From NCBI RefSeq assembly GCF_000013045.1, contig NC_007677.1, positions 1,488,001 to 1,552,000 on the forward strand: a stretch of 64,000 nucleotides of DNA. The letters are read 5' to 3'. Each line of letters starts with the position of its first letter. The first letter of the stretch is position 1. The translations under genes and the position numbers were made by a program. Shown here in pieces: positions 49,036-57,152 of the stretch. The DNA comes from Salinibacter ruber DSM 13855. GTDB lineage: Bacteria; Bacteroidota; Rhodothermia; Rhodothermales; Salinibacteraceae. The notes under the pieces were generated by a model. The model was given only the letters and a program-made list of their open reading frames with translations. It was not told the DNA's origin and ran no database searches.

Positions 49036-49602
49036 ATGGCCGACGGTCAGCCCACTCCTTCGCCTGCCCCGCAGGGCGATCCGTCGGAGAATTCCCCTTC
49101 CGCGTCCGTCTTTGCCCGACTCCGAGAGCGAATTCAGGGCGTCCGGGACACGCGTCTCGCCGACCGGCTGGCCCAAATCGATGCCGAGTTCGTCCGGGAG
49201 AATGCGCGGCGAATTACCGAGGCGGACCTCGACACGGTGGTCGATCGCGCCGAAGCGATCGAGGCACGTTTTCGGAACGACGGCGGAATCCGACGGCTGC
49301 TGGACGAGGGCCGTTTGCTTCTAGGGCTGGTTCGGGATGTCCGGGCGGGGCGGTACCGTTGCCTTCCGGTCTGGACGCTCAGTGCGGTGGGCTTCGCGCT
49401 TCTCTACGTCCTCAACCCGTTCGATCTGGTGCCGGACGCCCTTCCCGTCGTGGGGCTTCTCGACGACGCCGCCGTCGTCTCGGTCTGCCTTTCCCTGGTG
49501 GAGCAAGATTTGCAGGACTACCAAGCATGGCGACGCGCCAGCCGAAACGAGGAAGATCCCACCGATCGGGGCGCGTCCGGTCCGGACCTAATTTCCTCGT
49601 AA
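49036..49602 (+). CDS. YkvA-family (DUF1232) membrane protein
   Basis: A 188-residue protein. A helical N-terminal half precedes the DUF1232 motif WTLSAVGFALLYVLNPFDLVPDALPVVGLLDDAAVVSVCLSLV, which includes a membrane helix and the conserved NP-x-D-x-x-P-D sequence. Function unknown. ATG at 49036 follows an extra open stretch that is not family-like. Confidence 0.82.
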   Translation: MADGQPTPSPAPQGDPSENSPSASVFARLRERIQGVRDTRLADRLAQIDAEFVRENARRITEADLDTVVDRAEAIEARFRNDGGIRRLLDEGRLLLGLVRDVRAGRYRCLPVWTLSAVGFALLYVLNPFDLVPDALPVVGLLDDAAVVSVCLSLVEQDLQDYQAWRRASRNEEDPTDRGASGPDLISS

Positions 49603-49676
49603 CAGTAGGCTCCGTGACGCGTCGTATCTTGCGCGTGAGATGCTTCCGTTTCCTTCTGACTGGTCGCCAGTAGGCG

Positions 49677-50378
49677 ATGCCCGCCATGCTTCCATGGAAC
49701 TTTGAGGGCGAGGCCTCCGAGCCCGCACAGGACCCGACAATGGCGCCGCACAAGCGGCAGTCCTACGAAGAGGAACTGGCAAACGCCATCACGCACGGGG
49801 TTGGGCTCGTGCTAAGTCTGATTGGCTGGGTCGGGCTGCTCGTCCTGTCGGGGCTGGCGGGCGGCGGGTGGGACCTGGCCGCCTCGGCGGTGTTCGGGGG
49901 CACGCTGGTCTTCCTCTACGCCACCTCCACCCTCTACCACAGTGTCGGCACCGCCCGCCTGAAGCGGACGCTCCGCATCCTCGACCACGTCGCCATCTTC
50001 CTGCTCATCGCGGGCACCTACACGCCCTTTGCCGGGGTGCTCATGCGGGAGGGTTGGGGCTGGTCCGTGCTTGCGCTGGTGTGGGGGATTGCCCTCGCGG
50101 GACTCCTGTTCAAGCTGTTCTCGACGCACCGCTTCCACCCGGCGGCCACGACGCTGTACCTGCTCATGGGCTGGCTGGGGGTGCTCTTCGCGGACCCGAT
50201 GAGCGCCGCCCTGCCGCTGGGGGGGCTGCTCCTCATCGTGGCCGGCGGGCTGGCCTACACGATCGGGGTGCTCTTCTACGGGTGGCACTCCCTGCGCTAC
50301 AGCCATGCGATCTGGCACGTCTTCGTGCTGGTGGGGAGCGCGTGCCACTACGCCGCGGTCGTGCTGTACGTCCTGTAG
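49677..50378 (+). CDS. Hemolysin III family membrane protein (PAQR/YqfA)
   Basis: A 233-residue seven-helix membrane protein of the hemolysin III/YqfA branch of PAQR proteins. Family residues are SYEEELANAITHGVGLVLSLIG near the start, the ATSTLYHSVG motif with a metal-site Ser/His, FLLIAGTYTPFAGVL, and the C-terminal HAIWHVFVLVGSACHYAAVV with the remaining His ligands. The haemolytic name is historical; bacterial members are putative hydrolases or membrane regulators. The start could also be the second ATG at 49686. Confidence 0.9.
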   Translation: MPAMLPWNFEGEASEPAQDPTMAPHKRQSYEEELANAITHGVGLVLSLIGWVGLLVLSGLAGGGWDLAASAVFGGTLVFLYATSTLYHSVGTARLKRTLRILDHVAIFLLIAGTYTPFAGVLMREGWGWSVLALVWGIALAGLLFKLFSTHRFHPAATTLYLLMGWLGVLFADPMSAALPLGGLLLIVAGGLAYTIGVLFYGWHSLRYSHAIWHVFVLVGSACHYAAVVLYVL

Positions 50379-50385
50379 CCCCGCG

Positions 50386-51150
50386 CTACCACGCGTACGT
50401 TCCGAGTTCCGCGCCGAGATCGGTGTGGGGAAAGACCTGTCGCGCCTCCCGGAGGGCGTCGCGCTTGTCTCCGGGAGGGAGGTGGACCAGGAGGAGCCGG
50501 TCCACCCCGGCCTCGGCGGCCACCTCCGCCGCTCCCGCCGCGGTCGAGTGCCCGTCCCCGACGCCGTTGGCCTCGTGCACCAGCACGTCGGCCCCCTGTG
50601 CCAGGTCCACGACGCTGGAGGTGGGGGCCGTGTCGCAGGAGTACGCCAGCACGCCGTCGCCGCCGGCGTGCTCGAAGCGGAGCCCCACGTTCGCCGTATC
50701 GCCGTGATCCACGGGCGCCGCGGTCACGGCCCACGGGGCCTGGGTCCAGACGGGCGCGCCGTGCTCGTGCGGCACCGTGCGCCAGTCGATGGGCGGGATG
50801 CCGTCCCAGCCCTCGTGCACCGGCGCAAACGCATCCCACAGGCGCTGGGCCTGGGCCCGGGCGGGCTCGATGCCGCAGACGGGGATGGGGCGGTCGCGCC
50901 CGTCCAGCCAGATCTTCTCCATGAAGAGCGGAAAGCCGCTCGCGTGGTCCATGTGGGCGTGGGTCACGATGAGGCCGTCGACCTCGTCGATGGACCGGCC
51001 GCAGGCCTGTAGGCGCTGAAGCACGTCGCCGCCGCAGTCTACCACGAGCGTATTTGCGGGGGAGGCGTCGTCCGACACCGCGAGCATGGTGGTGGTGCGG
51101 TGCGGGTCGCTGAGGGCGGCGCCGGTGCCAAGGAGGTGAAGGGCAGGCAT
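50386..51150 (-). CDS. MBL-fold hydrolase, ribonuclease Z-like
   Basis: A 254-residue metallo-beta-lactamase-fold protein closest in layout to RNase Z/ElaC. It opens LHLLGTGAALSDPHRTTTM; the metal motif THAHMDHASGFPLF is near 77-90; further ligands are in AAPVDHGDTANVG, SCDTAPTSSVVDLA and a last His in LLLVHLPP. The ElaC exosite arm is not evident, so a small-molecule role is as likely as tRNA processing. ATG at 51150; the frame extends upstream without likeness. Confidence 0.83.
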   Translation of the reverse strand: MPALHLLGTGAALSDPHRTTTMLAVSDDASPANTLVVDCGGDVLQRLQACGRSIDEVDGLIVTHAHMDHASGFPLFMEKIWLDGRDRPIPVCGIEPARAQAQRLWDAFAPVHEGWDGIPPIDWRTVPHEHGAPVWTQAPWAVTAAPVDHGDTANVGLRFEHAGGDGVLAYSCDTAPTSSVVDLAQGADVLVHEANGVGDGHSTAAGAAEVAAEAGVDRLLLVHLPPGDKRDALREARQVFPHTDLGAELGTYAW

Positions 51151-51243
51151 GGCGGGCAGGGTTGAATGGCGAGTGTCGAGTGGCAACGTGCAGGGGCCGC
51201 AACCAGACCTGCTCGCCCTCCGCCCCCCCAATCCGCCGCGGCC

Positions 51244-52311
51244 CTACCGGGAGCGCTGGATGGCAAACTCCGTGAGGCCGGCGAGCGAGGCGCGGGCCTC
51301 GGACGGCGGAAGGGCGCTTAGCAGCGAGCGGGCGTCCGCGGCCAGGGATTCCATCTTCCGGCGGGCGTGCTCGATCCCGCCGTACTCGTCCACGAAGTCC
51401 GCGATGGTGCGGAGGTCGTCGCGGTCCTTCTCGTCCTGGTCGACGATGGCGAGAATGCGCTTCTTCTCGCGTCGCCCCGCCTCGCGCAGGGCCACGATGA
51501 GGGGCAGCGTCATCTTCTTTTCCTGCAGGTCGATGCCGATCGGCTTCCCGGCGTCCTCCGCGCTGAAGTCAAAGAGGTCGTCCCGAATCTGGAAGGCCAG
51601 GCCCAGGGTTTCGCCAAACTCGTCCATGCGTTCGATGAGCGCCTCGTCGTCGGTGACGCTGACGGCACCGCTCTTGGTGCAGGCGGAGATGAGAGAGGCG
51701 GTCTTGTCGGAGATGATGCGGAAGTAGGTCTCCTCGTCGATGTCGAGCAGGCGGGACTTCTCGATTTGGAGCAGCTCGCCCTCGCTCATCCGGCGCACCG
51801 CGTCGGAGAGGGTGTGGAGCACCGAGTAGTCGTCGTGGTCGAGCGAGAGGAGAAGCCCGCGGCTCAGCAGAAAGTCGCCGAGCAGGACCGCGATCTTGTT
51901 TTTCCAAAGGGCGTTGATCGAAAACACGCCCCGCCGCTCCTCCGCGTCGTCCACCACGTCGTCGTGCACGAGCGTCGCGGTGTGCAGGAGTTCGACGAGG
52001 GCGGCGGCACGATGGGTCTGGTCCGTCGCGGCCCCCCCGCACGCCTGGGCCGACAGGAGCACGAGGATCGGGCGGATGCGCTTTCCCTTCTGCCACAGGA
52101 CGTACTGCGTGACCTTGTCCAGCAGCATGTGGTCCGAGCGCATCGCCTCCCGAAAGTACGAGCGGAAGGCGTCGAGGTCGTCCTCCACCGGCACGCGGAT
52201 GTCGTCGAGCGTGGTGGGGACGGGGCGGTCCAGGGGGAACGACTCTCCGTCGGCGCTGGAGGCATCGGCGGAGGCGCGGCCGTTCGTGGCGGCGGACGAG
52301 GCGTCGGGCAT
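51244..52311 (-). CDS. Polyprenyl diphosphate synthase
   Basis: A 355-residue trans-isoprenyl synthase building quinone side chains or related prenyl chains from isopentenyl diphosphate. The first Asp-rich motif lies in LVHDDVVDDAEERRG and the second in LAFQIRDDLFDFSAED with the Lys of GKPIGIDLQEKKMTLP; LLSAQACGGAATDQTHRAAALVELLHTATL is the typical helix. An extended acidic N-terminus (residues 1-45, Ser/Ala/Asp-rich) goes before the core. Chain length is not predictable here. Confidence 0.93.
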   Translation of the reverse strand: MPDASSAATNGRASADASSADGESFPLDRPVPTTLDDIRVPVEDDLDAFRSYFREAMRSDHMLLDKVTQYVLWQKGKRIRPILVLLSAQACGGAATDQTHRAAALVELLHTATLVHDDVVDDAEERRGVFSINALWKNKIAVLLGDFLLSRGLLLSLDHDDYSVLHTLSDAVRRMSEGELLQIEKSRLLDIDEETYFRIISDKTASLISACTKSGAVSVTDDEALIERMDEFGETLGLAFQIRDDLFDFSAEDAGKPIGIDLQEKKMTLPLIVALREAGRREKKRILAIVDQDEKDRDDLRTIADFVDEYGGIEHARRKMESLAADARSLLSALPPSEARASLAGLTEFAIQRSR

Positions 52312-52435
52312 TTGGGGTTTCAGTTTGGATTGAAACTTCTACCTGCGGTACGTCCGGGCCCGGGAAAAGGTTTGCTGGAGGGCTGCGGGGCCCGTGAGGG
52401 GACGAGCGCGGCCCGGCCCACGCTGGACGGTCCGA

Positions 52436-53461
52436 TTACCCAAAGTGGTAGGCGCGGCGGCGGAGCAGCACCAGGAAAAAGGGCACCCCACAGAGGGCGG
52501 TGAGGATGCCTACGGGCAACTCCTGTCCCGGCAGGACCGTGCGGGCGGCGAGGTCGGCCCAGCAGAGGAAGATGGCCCCGGCGACGAAGCTCAGGGGGAC
52601 CAGGCGCCGATGCGGCACGCCCACGAGCAGGCGGACGGCATGCGGCACGATGAGGCCGACGAATCCGATGGCCCCGGAGACGGCCACCAGCGTGCCCGTC
52701 ACCAGCGTCGCCAGCACGATGAGGCCCCGCTTGAGGGCCTCGACCGGCATCCCGAGGCTCCGTGCCGGCTCCTCGCCGACGAGCATGGCGTCGAGCGGGC
52801 GGGCGAGGACCAGCAGGGCCCCGAGGCCGAGGGCCGTCGTGACGGCCGGGATGGGCAGCAACCCCCACCGCGCCCCGCTCAGCGAGCCGAGCAGCCAGAA
52901 GAGCACCGCCCGCAGCTTGTCCGGCTCCGGGGAGGAAAAGGTGACGAACGAGGTGAGGGAGGCCATGAGGGCGGACATCGCCACCCCGGCCAGCAGCAGC
53001 CGGGCCACCGACACGCGGACGCCGTCGCGGGCCACGAGATACACGATCGTGATGGAGGCCAGTCCCCCGACGAAGGCGGCCAGGGGCATCGTCAGGGCTT
53101 TGCTAAGCAGGGGCGGCAGGAAGCCGAGGTAGAAGAACGACGCCCCGGCCGAGGCGCCGCTGGAGATGCCCAAGATGTAGGGCTCCGCGAGCGGGTTGCG
53201 CACGAGCGTCTGCATCGCCACCCCGATGATGGAGAGCCCGCCGCCCACCACACAGGCCAGAGCGGCCCGCGGGAGGCGCAGGCGCCACACGATGCGGTCA
53301 ACCGTCGGGTCCGGGGCCGGGCCGAGGCCGAAGAGGCGGTGGGCGAGGACCCGGTACACGTCGGCCCAGGCCGTCGTCGTACTGCCCACGGCCACGGCCG
53401 CCCCGATCGTGCCGATGAGGACCGCCAACAGTCCCAAACCGACGAGCCAGGGGCGCTTCAT
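52436..53461 (-). CDS. btuC: FecCD/BtuC-family ABC permease
   Basis: A 341-residue membrane permease with about ten helices for vitamin B12 or iron-siderophore uptake. Motifs are WRLRLPRAALACVVGGGLSIIGVAMQTLVRNPLAEPYILGISSGASAGA, FWLLGSLSGARW, and the C-terminal GAIGFVGLIVPHAVRLLVGVPHRRLVPLSFVAGAIFLCWADLAAR that contacts the ATPase. ATG at 53461 overlaps the substrate-binding gene by 4 nt (ATGA), a coupled pair. The frame is open far upstream but that is shadow sequence. Confidence 0.9.
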   Translation of the reverse strand: MKRPWLVGLGLLAVLIGTIGAAVAVGSTTTAWADVYRVLAHRLFGLGPAPDPTVDRIVWRLRLPRAALACVVGGGLSIIGVAMQTLVRNPLAEPYILGISSGASAGASFFYLGFLPPLLSKALTMPLAAFVGGLASITIVYLVARDGVRVSVARLLLAGVAMSALMASLTSFVTFSSPEPDKLRAVLFWLLGSLSGARWGLLPIPAVTTALGLGALLVLARPLDAMLVGEEPARSLGMPVEALKRGLIVLATLVTGTLVAVSGAIGFVGLIVPHAVRLLVGVPHRRLVPLSFVAGAIFLCWADLAARTVLPGQELPVGILTALCGVPFFLVLLRRRAYHFG

Positions 53462-54420
53462 GGGGCCGCGGGGGACGACATCGAAGAAGAGAGGCGGCCG
53501 GTGGAGTCCGACGGGGCCGAAACCCGATCGGGGTGGAGGTACCGGGCCAGTCGTCGGGCGCCCTGCAGGACGCGGGGGCCGGGGCGGGCGATGAGGGACG
53601 TGGGGAGGCTCAGGACCCGATCGTTCTGAACGGCCGGCACCACGTCCCACGTCGGGTGCAGGTCGAGCAGACGATCCGGGTCGTAGTCGCGGCCCCACAG
53701 CCCAAGAATCACGTCCGGTTTTTCCTGGAGGACATACTCGTCGCTGAGGGTGGGGGCCTGGTTCTCGATGTCGGCCGTAATGCTCGTTCCGCCGGCTGCG
53801 CGGACGAGGGTGTGCACGTAGCTTCCGCGTCCAAAGCTGTAGAGCGTATCGTCCCCGACCAGCACCAGCACGCGGGGCCGCTCGGCGTCCGGGAGGGAGC
53901 CGGTCCGGGCACGAAGGGCATCGAGAGAGGATTGCAGGGCGGCGGCGCTGTCCGCGGCGGCGGCCTCGGTTCCCAACAGCTGGCCCATGGTCTCGATGCT
54001 GGTCAGAATGTCGCCGACCGACCCGAACGAGAAGAAGTAGATCGGCACGTTGAGGGCCTCGAAGGTGTCCGTGTCCCCGGGTGCGTTGATCTGGTCGGTG
54101 GCCAGCACGAGGTCTGGCTCTTGCGCCGCCACGGCCTCGAAGTCGACGGGCAGGGCGCTCACGTGGGGCAGCGTGTCGACCGACGGCGGGTGGTCGCCCG
54201 ACGACGTGATCGCCACCAGGCGGTCCCCGGCGCCGGCGGCGTGGGCAATCTCGGTAAGGTTGGGGGCGAGGGACACCACCCGCTGGACGGGGGGATCGAG
54301 GGCGACCGTCCGATCAAGGGCGTCGGTGACGGTTCGAGGCCCATCGTCGGGGGCGGGGTCCCCACACCCGCCCGTCAGCACGACGAGGAACAGCAGAAGG
54401 CCGAGAGAACGGGACGTCAT
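53458..54420 (-). CDS. btuF: BtuF-like periplasmic substrate-binding lipoprotein
   Basis: A 320-residue class III binding protein. A lipoprotein signal ends LVVLTGGC (Cys17) followed by an Asp/Pro linker. RVVSLAPNLTEIAHAAGAGDRLVAITSSGDHP is the BtuF-type N-lobe; DLVLATDQINAPGDTDTFEAL and VLVLVGDDTLYSFGRGSYVHTLVRAAGG follow. Cobalamin or corrinoid is the best guess; siderophores are possible. No B12 riboswitch was seen upstream. No BtuD-type ATPase is adjacent, unlike most systems. Confidence 0.87.
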   Translation of the reverse strand: MTSRSLGLLLFLVVLTGGCGDPAPDDGPRTVTDALDRTVALDPPVQRVVSLAPNLTEIAHAAGAGDRLVAITSSGDHPPSVDTLPHVSALPVDFEAVAAQEPDLVLATDQINAPGDTDTFEALNVPIYFFSFGSVGDILTSIETMGQLLGTEAAAADSAAALQSSLDALRARTGSLPDAERPRVLVLVGDDTLYSFGRGSYVHTLVRAAGGTSITADIENQAPTLSDEYVLQEKPDVILGLWGRDYDPDRLLDLHPTWDVVPAVQNDRVLSLPTSLIARPGPRVLQGARRLARYLHPDRVSAPSDSTGRLSSSMSSPAAP

Positions 54421-54686
54421 GAAGAGGGCTGGAAAGGGAAAAGCAGCGACCGGACCGCTTGTACTGCGGGGTGGGAAGGGTGTTGGCAGGGTGCGGGCCG
54501 CGGGGCACAATGTCTACATCTTTACGGGCCGGTCGACGCAAAATGGAAGAATCTTCTAGGGCGTTGGACAGGAAGGAGAACGCTCTTTACATTGGTCATC
54601 TCTTCTTTGGGCACAGTCAGCCGCTGCGGGCGGAAACGGGCACGGCCGTCACGGTCCATCATCGGTGCAAAGACCCCAGGATTGTT

Positions 54687-56081
54687 ATGAGCAAGCGGAT
54701 CTTCGTTGTCGACGACGAGCCGAAAATTGGAAACTTGTTCAGCAATGTGCTGGAGCGGGACGGCTATGACGTTGACGCCTTCGTCAATCCGAACTCGCTG
54801 CTTGAGGCGCTCGACGAAGACAGTGGGGAGCCCGACGTGGTCGTGACGGACATGATCATGCCGCAGATGGACGGGGTGGAGCTCATGGAACACCTCGACG
54901 AGCGGGACCTCGACGTGCCGATCATCATCATGACGGCCCACTCGTCGGTGCAGACGGCCGTGGAGGCCATGCGACAGGGGGCGTTTCACTACCTGGAAAA
55001 GCCCGTCAACCTGGAGGAGATGCGGGCCCTTTTGGAGAAGGCCATTGAGCTGTACGGGGCGCAGCAGGAGCTCAAGCAGATCAAAACCGAAAAGCAGAAG
55101 CAGTATCCCATCGAGGGCATCCTCGGCGAGAGCGATCCGGTCGTGGAGGTGCGGGAAACCCTCGAGACGCTCTGCAATGCGTCCAACACGACGGTGCTCT
55201 TTACCGGCGAGACGGGGACCGGAAAAAACCTGGCGGCCCAAACCCTCCACTACAACTCCCCACGGGCCGAGGAGGCGTTTACCGACATCGACTGCGCGTC
55301 CCTTCCCGACAACTTGCTGGAGGCCGAGCTGTTTGGCTACGAAGAGGGGGCCTTTACCGACGCCCGGGACTCGAAGGAGGGGCTAATCGAGGTGGCCGAC
55401 GGGGGGACCCTGTTCCTTGACGAGATCGACTCGATGAGCCTCGCCCTGCAGGCGAAGCTGCTCTCCTTCCTGGAAAGCCGCGAGTTTCGGCGCCTCGGCG
55501 GGGTGGAGGACAAGAGTGCGGACGTGCGGATTCTGTGCGCCACCAATTCGGACCTCGAAAAGAGCGTGCAGGAAGATGAATTCCGCAAGGACCTGTTCTT
55601 CCGCATCAACGTCGTGAACGTCAAGATGCCGCCGCTGCGGTCCATGGGCGACGACGTGTTGCTGATCGGGAGGCACATCGTCTCCGAGTTTAACCGGGAG
55701 TTCGGCAGCGACGTGAGCGGCTTCACGAACGCCGCCCGGGAAAAGCTTTTGAACCACACCTGGCCCGGCAACGTCCGCGAACTGCGGAACGTGATCGAGC
55801 GGGCCATGATTTTCGTGGAGGGCGATCAGATTGAGGCCGAGGACCTGACGCTCGCCCCGCCCAGCCGGCTCGACGAGCGGGAGCAGCCGGTGGGCAACAA
55901 CGGGTTTCAGTTTGCCCTGGGCCAGACGCTCAAGGACGTGGAGAAGGCCTACATTCGCCGCACGCTCGAGACGCGGGCGGACGACAGCTACGCCGACATT
56001 GCGGACGACCTCGGCATCTCCAAGAAGACGCTGTGGGACAAGCGCAAACGCTACGACCTCGACGAAGTGGTGGACCGGTAG
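54687..56081 (+). CDS. NtrC-family response regulator with GAFTDA instead of GAFTGA
   Basis: A 464-residue protein. The receiver has Asp55 in VVVTDMIMPQMDG. The AAA+ domain has Walker A GETGTGK (174-180) and Walker B TLFLDEID (241-248), but the sigma-54 contact loop reads GAFTDA (221-226), a charge change at the key Gly. The C-terminal helix-turn-helix (DDSYADIADDLGISKKTLWDKRKRYDLDE) is intact. Loss of the normal loop often means it does not drive sigma-54, as in sigma-70-type NtrC proteins; this is inference. deoC starts 104 bp downstream on the same strand. Confidence 0.9.
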   Translation: MSKRIFVVDDEPKIGNLFSNVLERDGYDVDAFVNPNSLLEALDEDSGEPDVVVTDMIMPQMDGVELMEHLDERDLDVPIIIMTAHSSVQTAVEAMRQGAFHYLEKPVNLEEMRALLEKAIELYGAQQELKQIKTEKQKQYPIEGILGESDPVVEVRETLETLCNASNTTVLFTGETGTGKNLAAQTLHYNSPRAEEAFTDIDCASLPDNLLEAELFGYEEGAFTDARDSKEGLIEVADGGTLFLDEIDSMSLALQAKLLSFLESREFRRLGGVEDKSADVRILCATNSDLEKSVQEDEFRKDLFFRINVVNVKMPPLRSMGDDVLLIGRHIVSEFNREFGSDVSGFTNAAREKLLNHTWPGNVRELRNVIERAMIFVEGDQIEAEDLTLAPPSRLDEREQPVGNNGFQFALGQTLKDVEKAYIRRTLETRADDSYADIADDLGISKKTLWDKRKRYDLDEVVDR

Positions 56082-56184
56082 CCCCGGTTCCGCCGCGTCG
56101 GGATCGGTCTGTGATCCCACTCGTTTTGGGCAGTCCCTCGATGTCCGTTCGCCAGCACCACTTTGGCCCAACCCGGCCCGCTCC

Positions 56185-57102
56185 ATGCCACAGTCCCCCC
56201 CCGCCACGTACCGCCCCCCGCAGGTGCCCACCGTCGACGAGGTGGCCGCCCGGGAGCGCGCCTCCCGCCTCGCCAGTCGCAGCATCAAAACAGAGGCGAA
56301 GGTAGAGGGCCTAAAGCGCCTCATCGCCATGCTCGACCTCACGACGCTGGAGGGGGCGGACACGCCGGGCAAGGTGAAATCCCTCTGCCAGAAGGCCCGC
56401 ACGCCGGACCCCGGCAGCGACCAGGACCATCCGTCCGTCGGGGCCGTCTGCGTCTACCCGCCCATGGTGCCCGCGGCCCGCGAGCAGGTGGCGGATGCCG
56501 ACATCAACGTGGCGTCGGTGGCGAGCTACTTCCCGAGCGGGCAGGCGGCCCTTGAGGAGCGCGTGGCCGAGGTGGAGCGGGTTCGGGACGCCGGGGCCGA
56601 CGAAATCGACGTCGTGATCAACCGCAACGCGTTCCTCGCCGGCGAGTACGAGCGGGTGCACCGTGAGATCAGCGCGCTGGCCGACGCGTCCGGCGAGAAG
56701 CACCTGAAAGTGATTCTGGAGACGGGCGAGCTGGAAACCTACGACGCCGTCCGTTTGGCCAGCCGCATTGCGATGGACGCCGGGGCCGACTTCATCAAGA
56801 CCTCCACCGGCAAGGTGAAGCCCGCCGCGACGATGCCGGTGACGCTCGTGATGCTGGAGGCGATCCGCGACTACTACCGGGAGACGGGCCGCCCGGTGGG
56901 CATGAAGCCGGCGGGGGGCATCCGGAAGGCGAAGCCGGCCCTCCGGTATCTCGTCATGGTCAGAGAGGTGCTCGGCGACGCGTGGCTCACGCCCGAGCGG
57001 TTCCGGATCGGGGCCTCGTCGCTCCTCAACGACCTGCTCCTGCAGCTGGAGAAGGAGCGGCACGGGCGCTACCACTCGAAGCGATACTTGTCGCTCGGGT
57101 GA
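56185..57102 (+). CDS. deoC: Deoxyribose-phosphate aldolase
   Basis: A 305-residue DeoC, splitting deoxyribose-5-phosphate into acetaldehyde and glyceraldehyde-3-phosphate. MLDLTTLEGADTPGKVKSLC, VGAVCVYPPMV, DEIDVVINRNAFL, HLKVILETGEL, and the Schiff-base Lys in DFIKTSTGKVKPAATM are clear. A 40-residue N-terminal extension precedes the core, as in larger DeoC forms. The frame is open further upstream only as shadow of the regulator. Two aldehyde dehydrogenase genes follow and could oxidise the acetaldehyde. Confidence 0.94.
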   Translation: MPQSPPATYRPPQVPTVDEVAARERASRLASRSIKTEAKVEGLKRLIAMLDLTTLEGADTPGKVKSLCQKARTPDPGSDQDHPSVGAVCVYPPMVPAAREQVADADINVASVASYFPSGQAALEERVAEVERVRDAGADEIDVVINRNAFLAGEYERVHREISALADASGEKHLKVILETGELETYDAVRLASRIAMDAGADFIKTSTGKVKPAATMPVTLVMLEAIRDYYRETGRPVGMKPAGGIRKAKPALRYLVMVREVLGDAWLTPERFRIGASSLLNDLLLQLEKERHGRYHSKRYLSLG

Positions 57103-57152
57103 TCGCCCGGCGCTGATCGTTCTGCATCTTTGTTGATTAGGTCTTTACCGAC

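Noticed and set aside
54601-54640. Sigma-54 promoter before the second NtrC-type gene
   Set aside because: A GGGCAC element is present, but no GC at the -12 position with proper spacing follows.
54421-54686. Cobalamin riboswitch before the btuF-like gene
   Set aside because: The B12-box sequence and its conserved core are not found on the minus strand.
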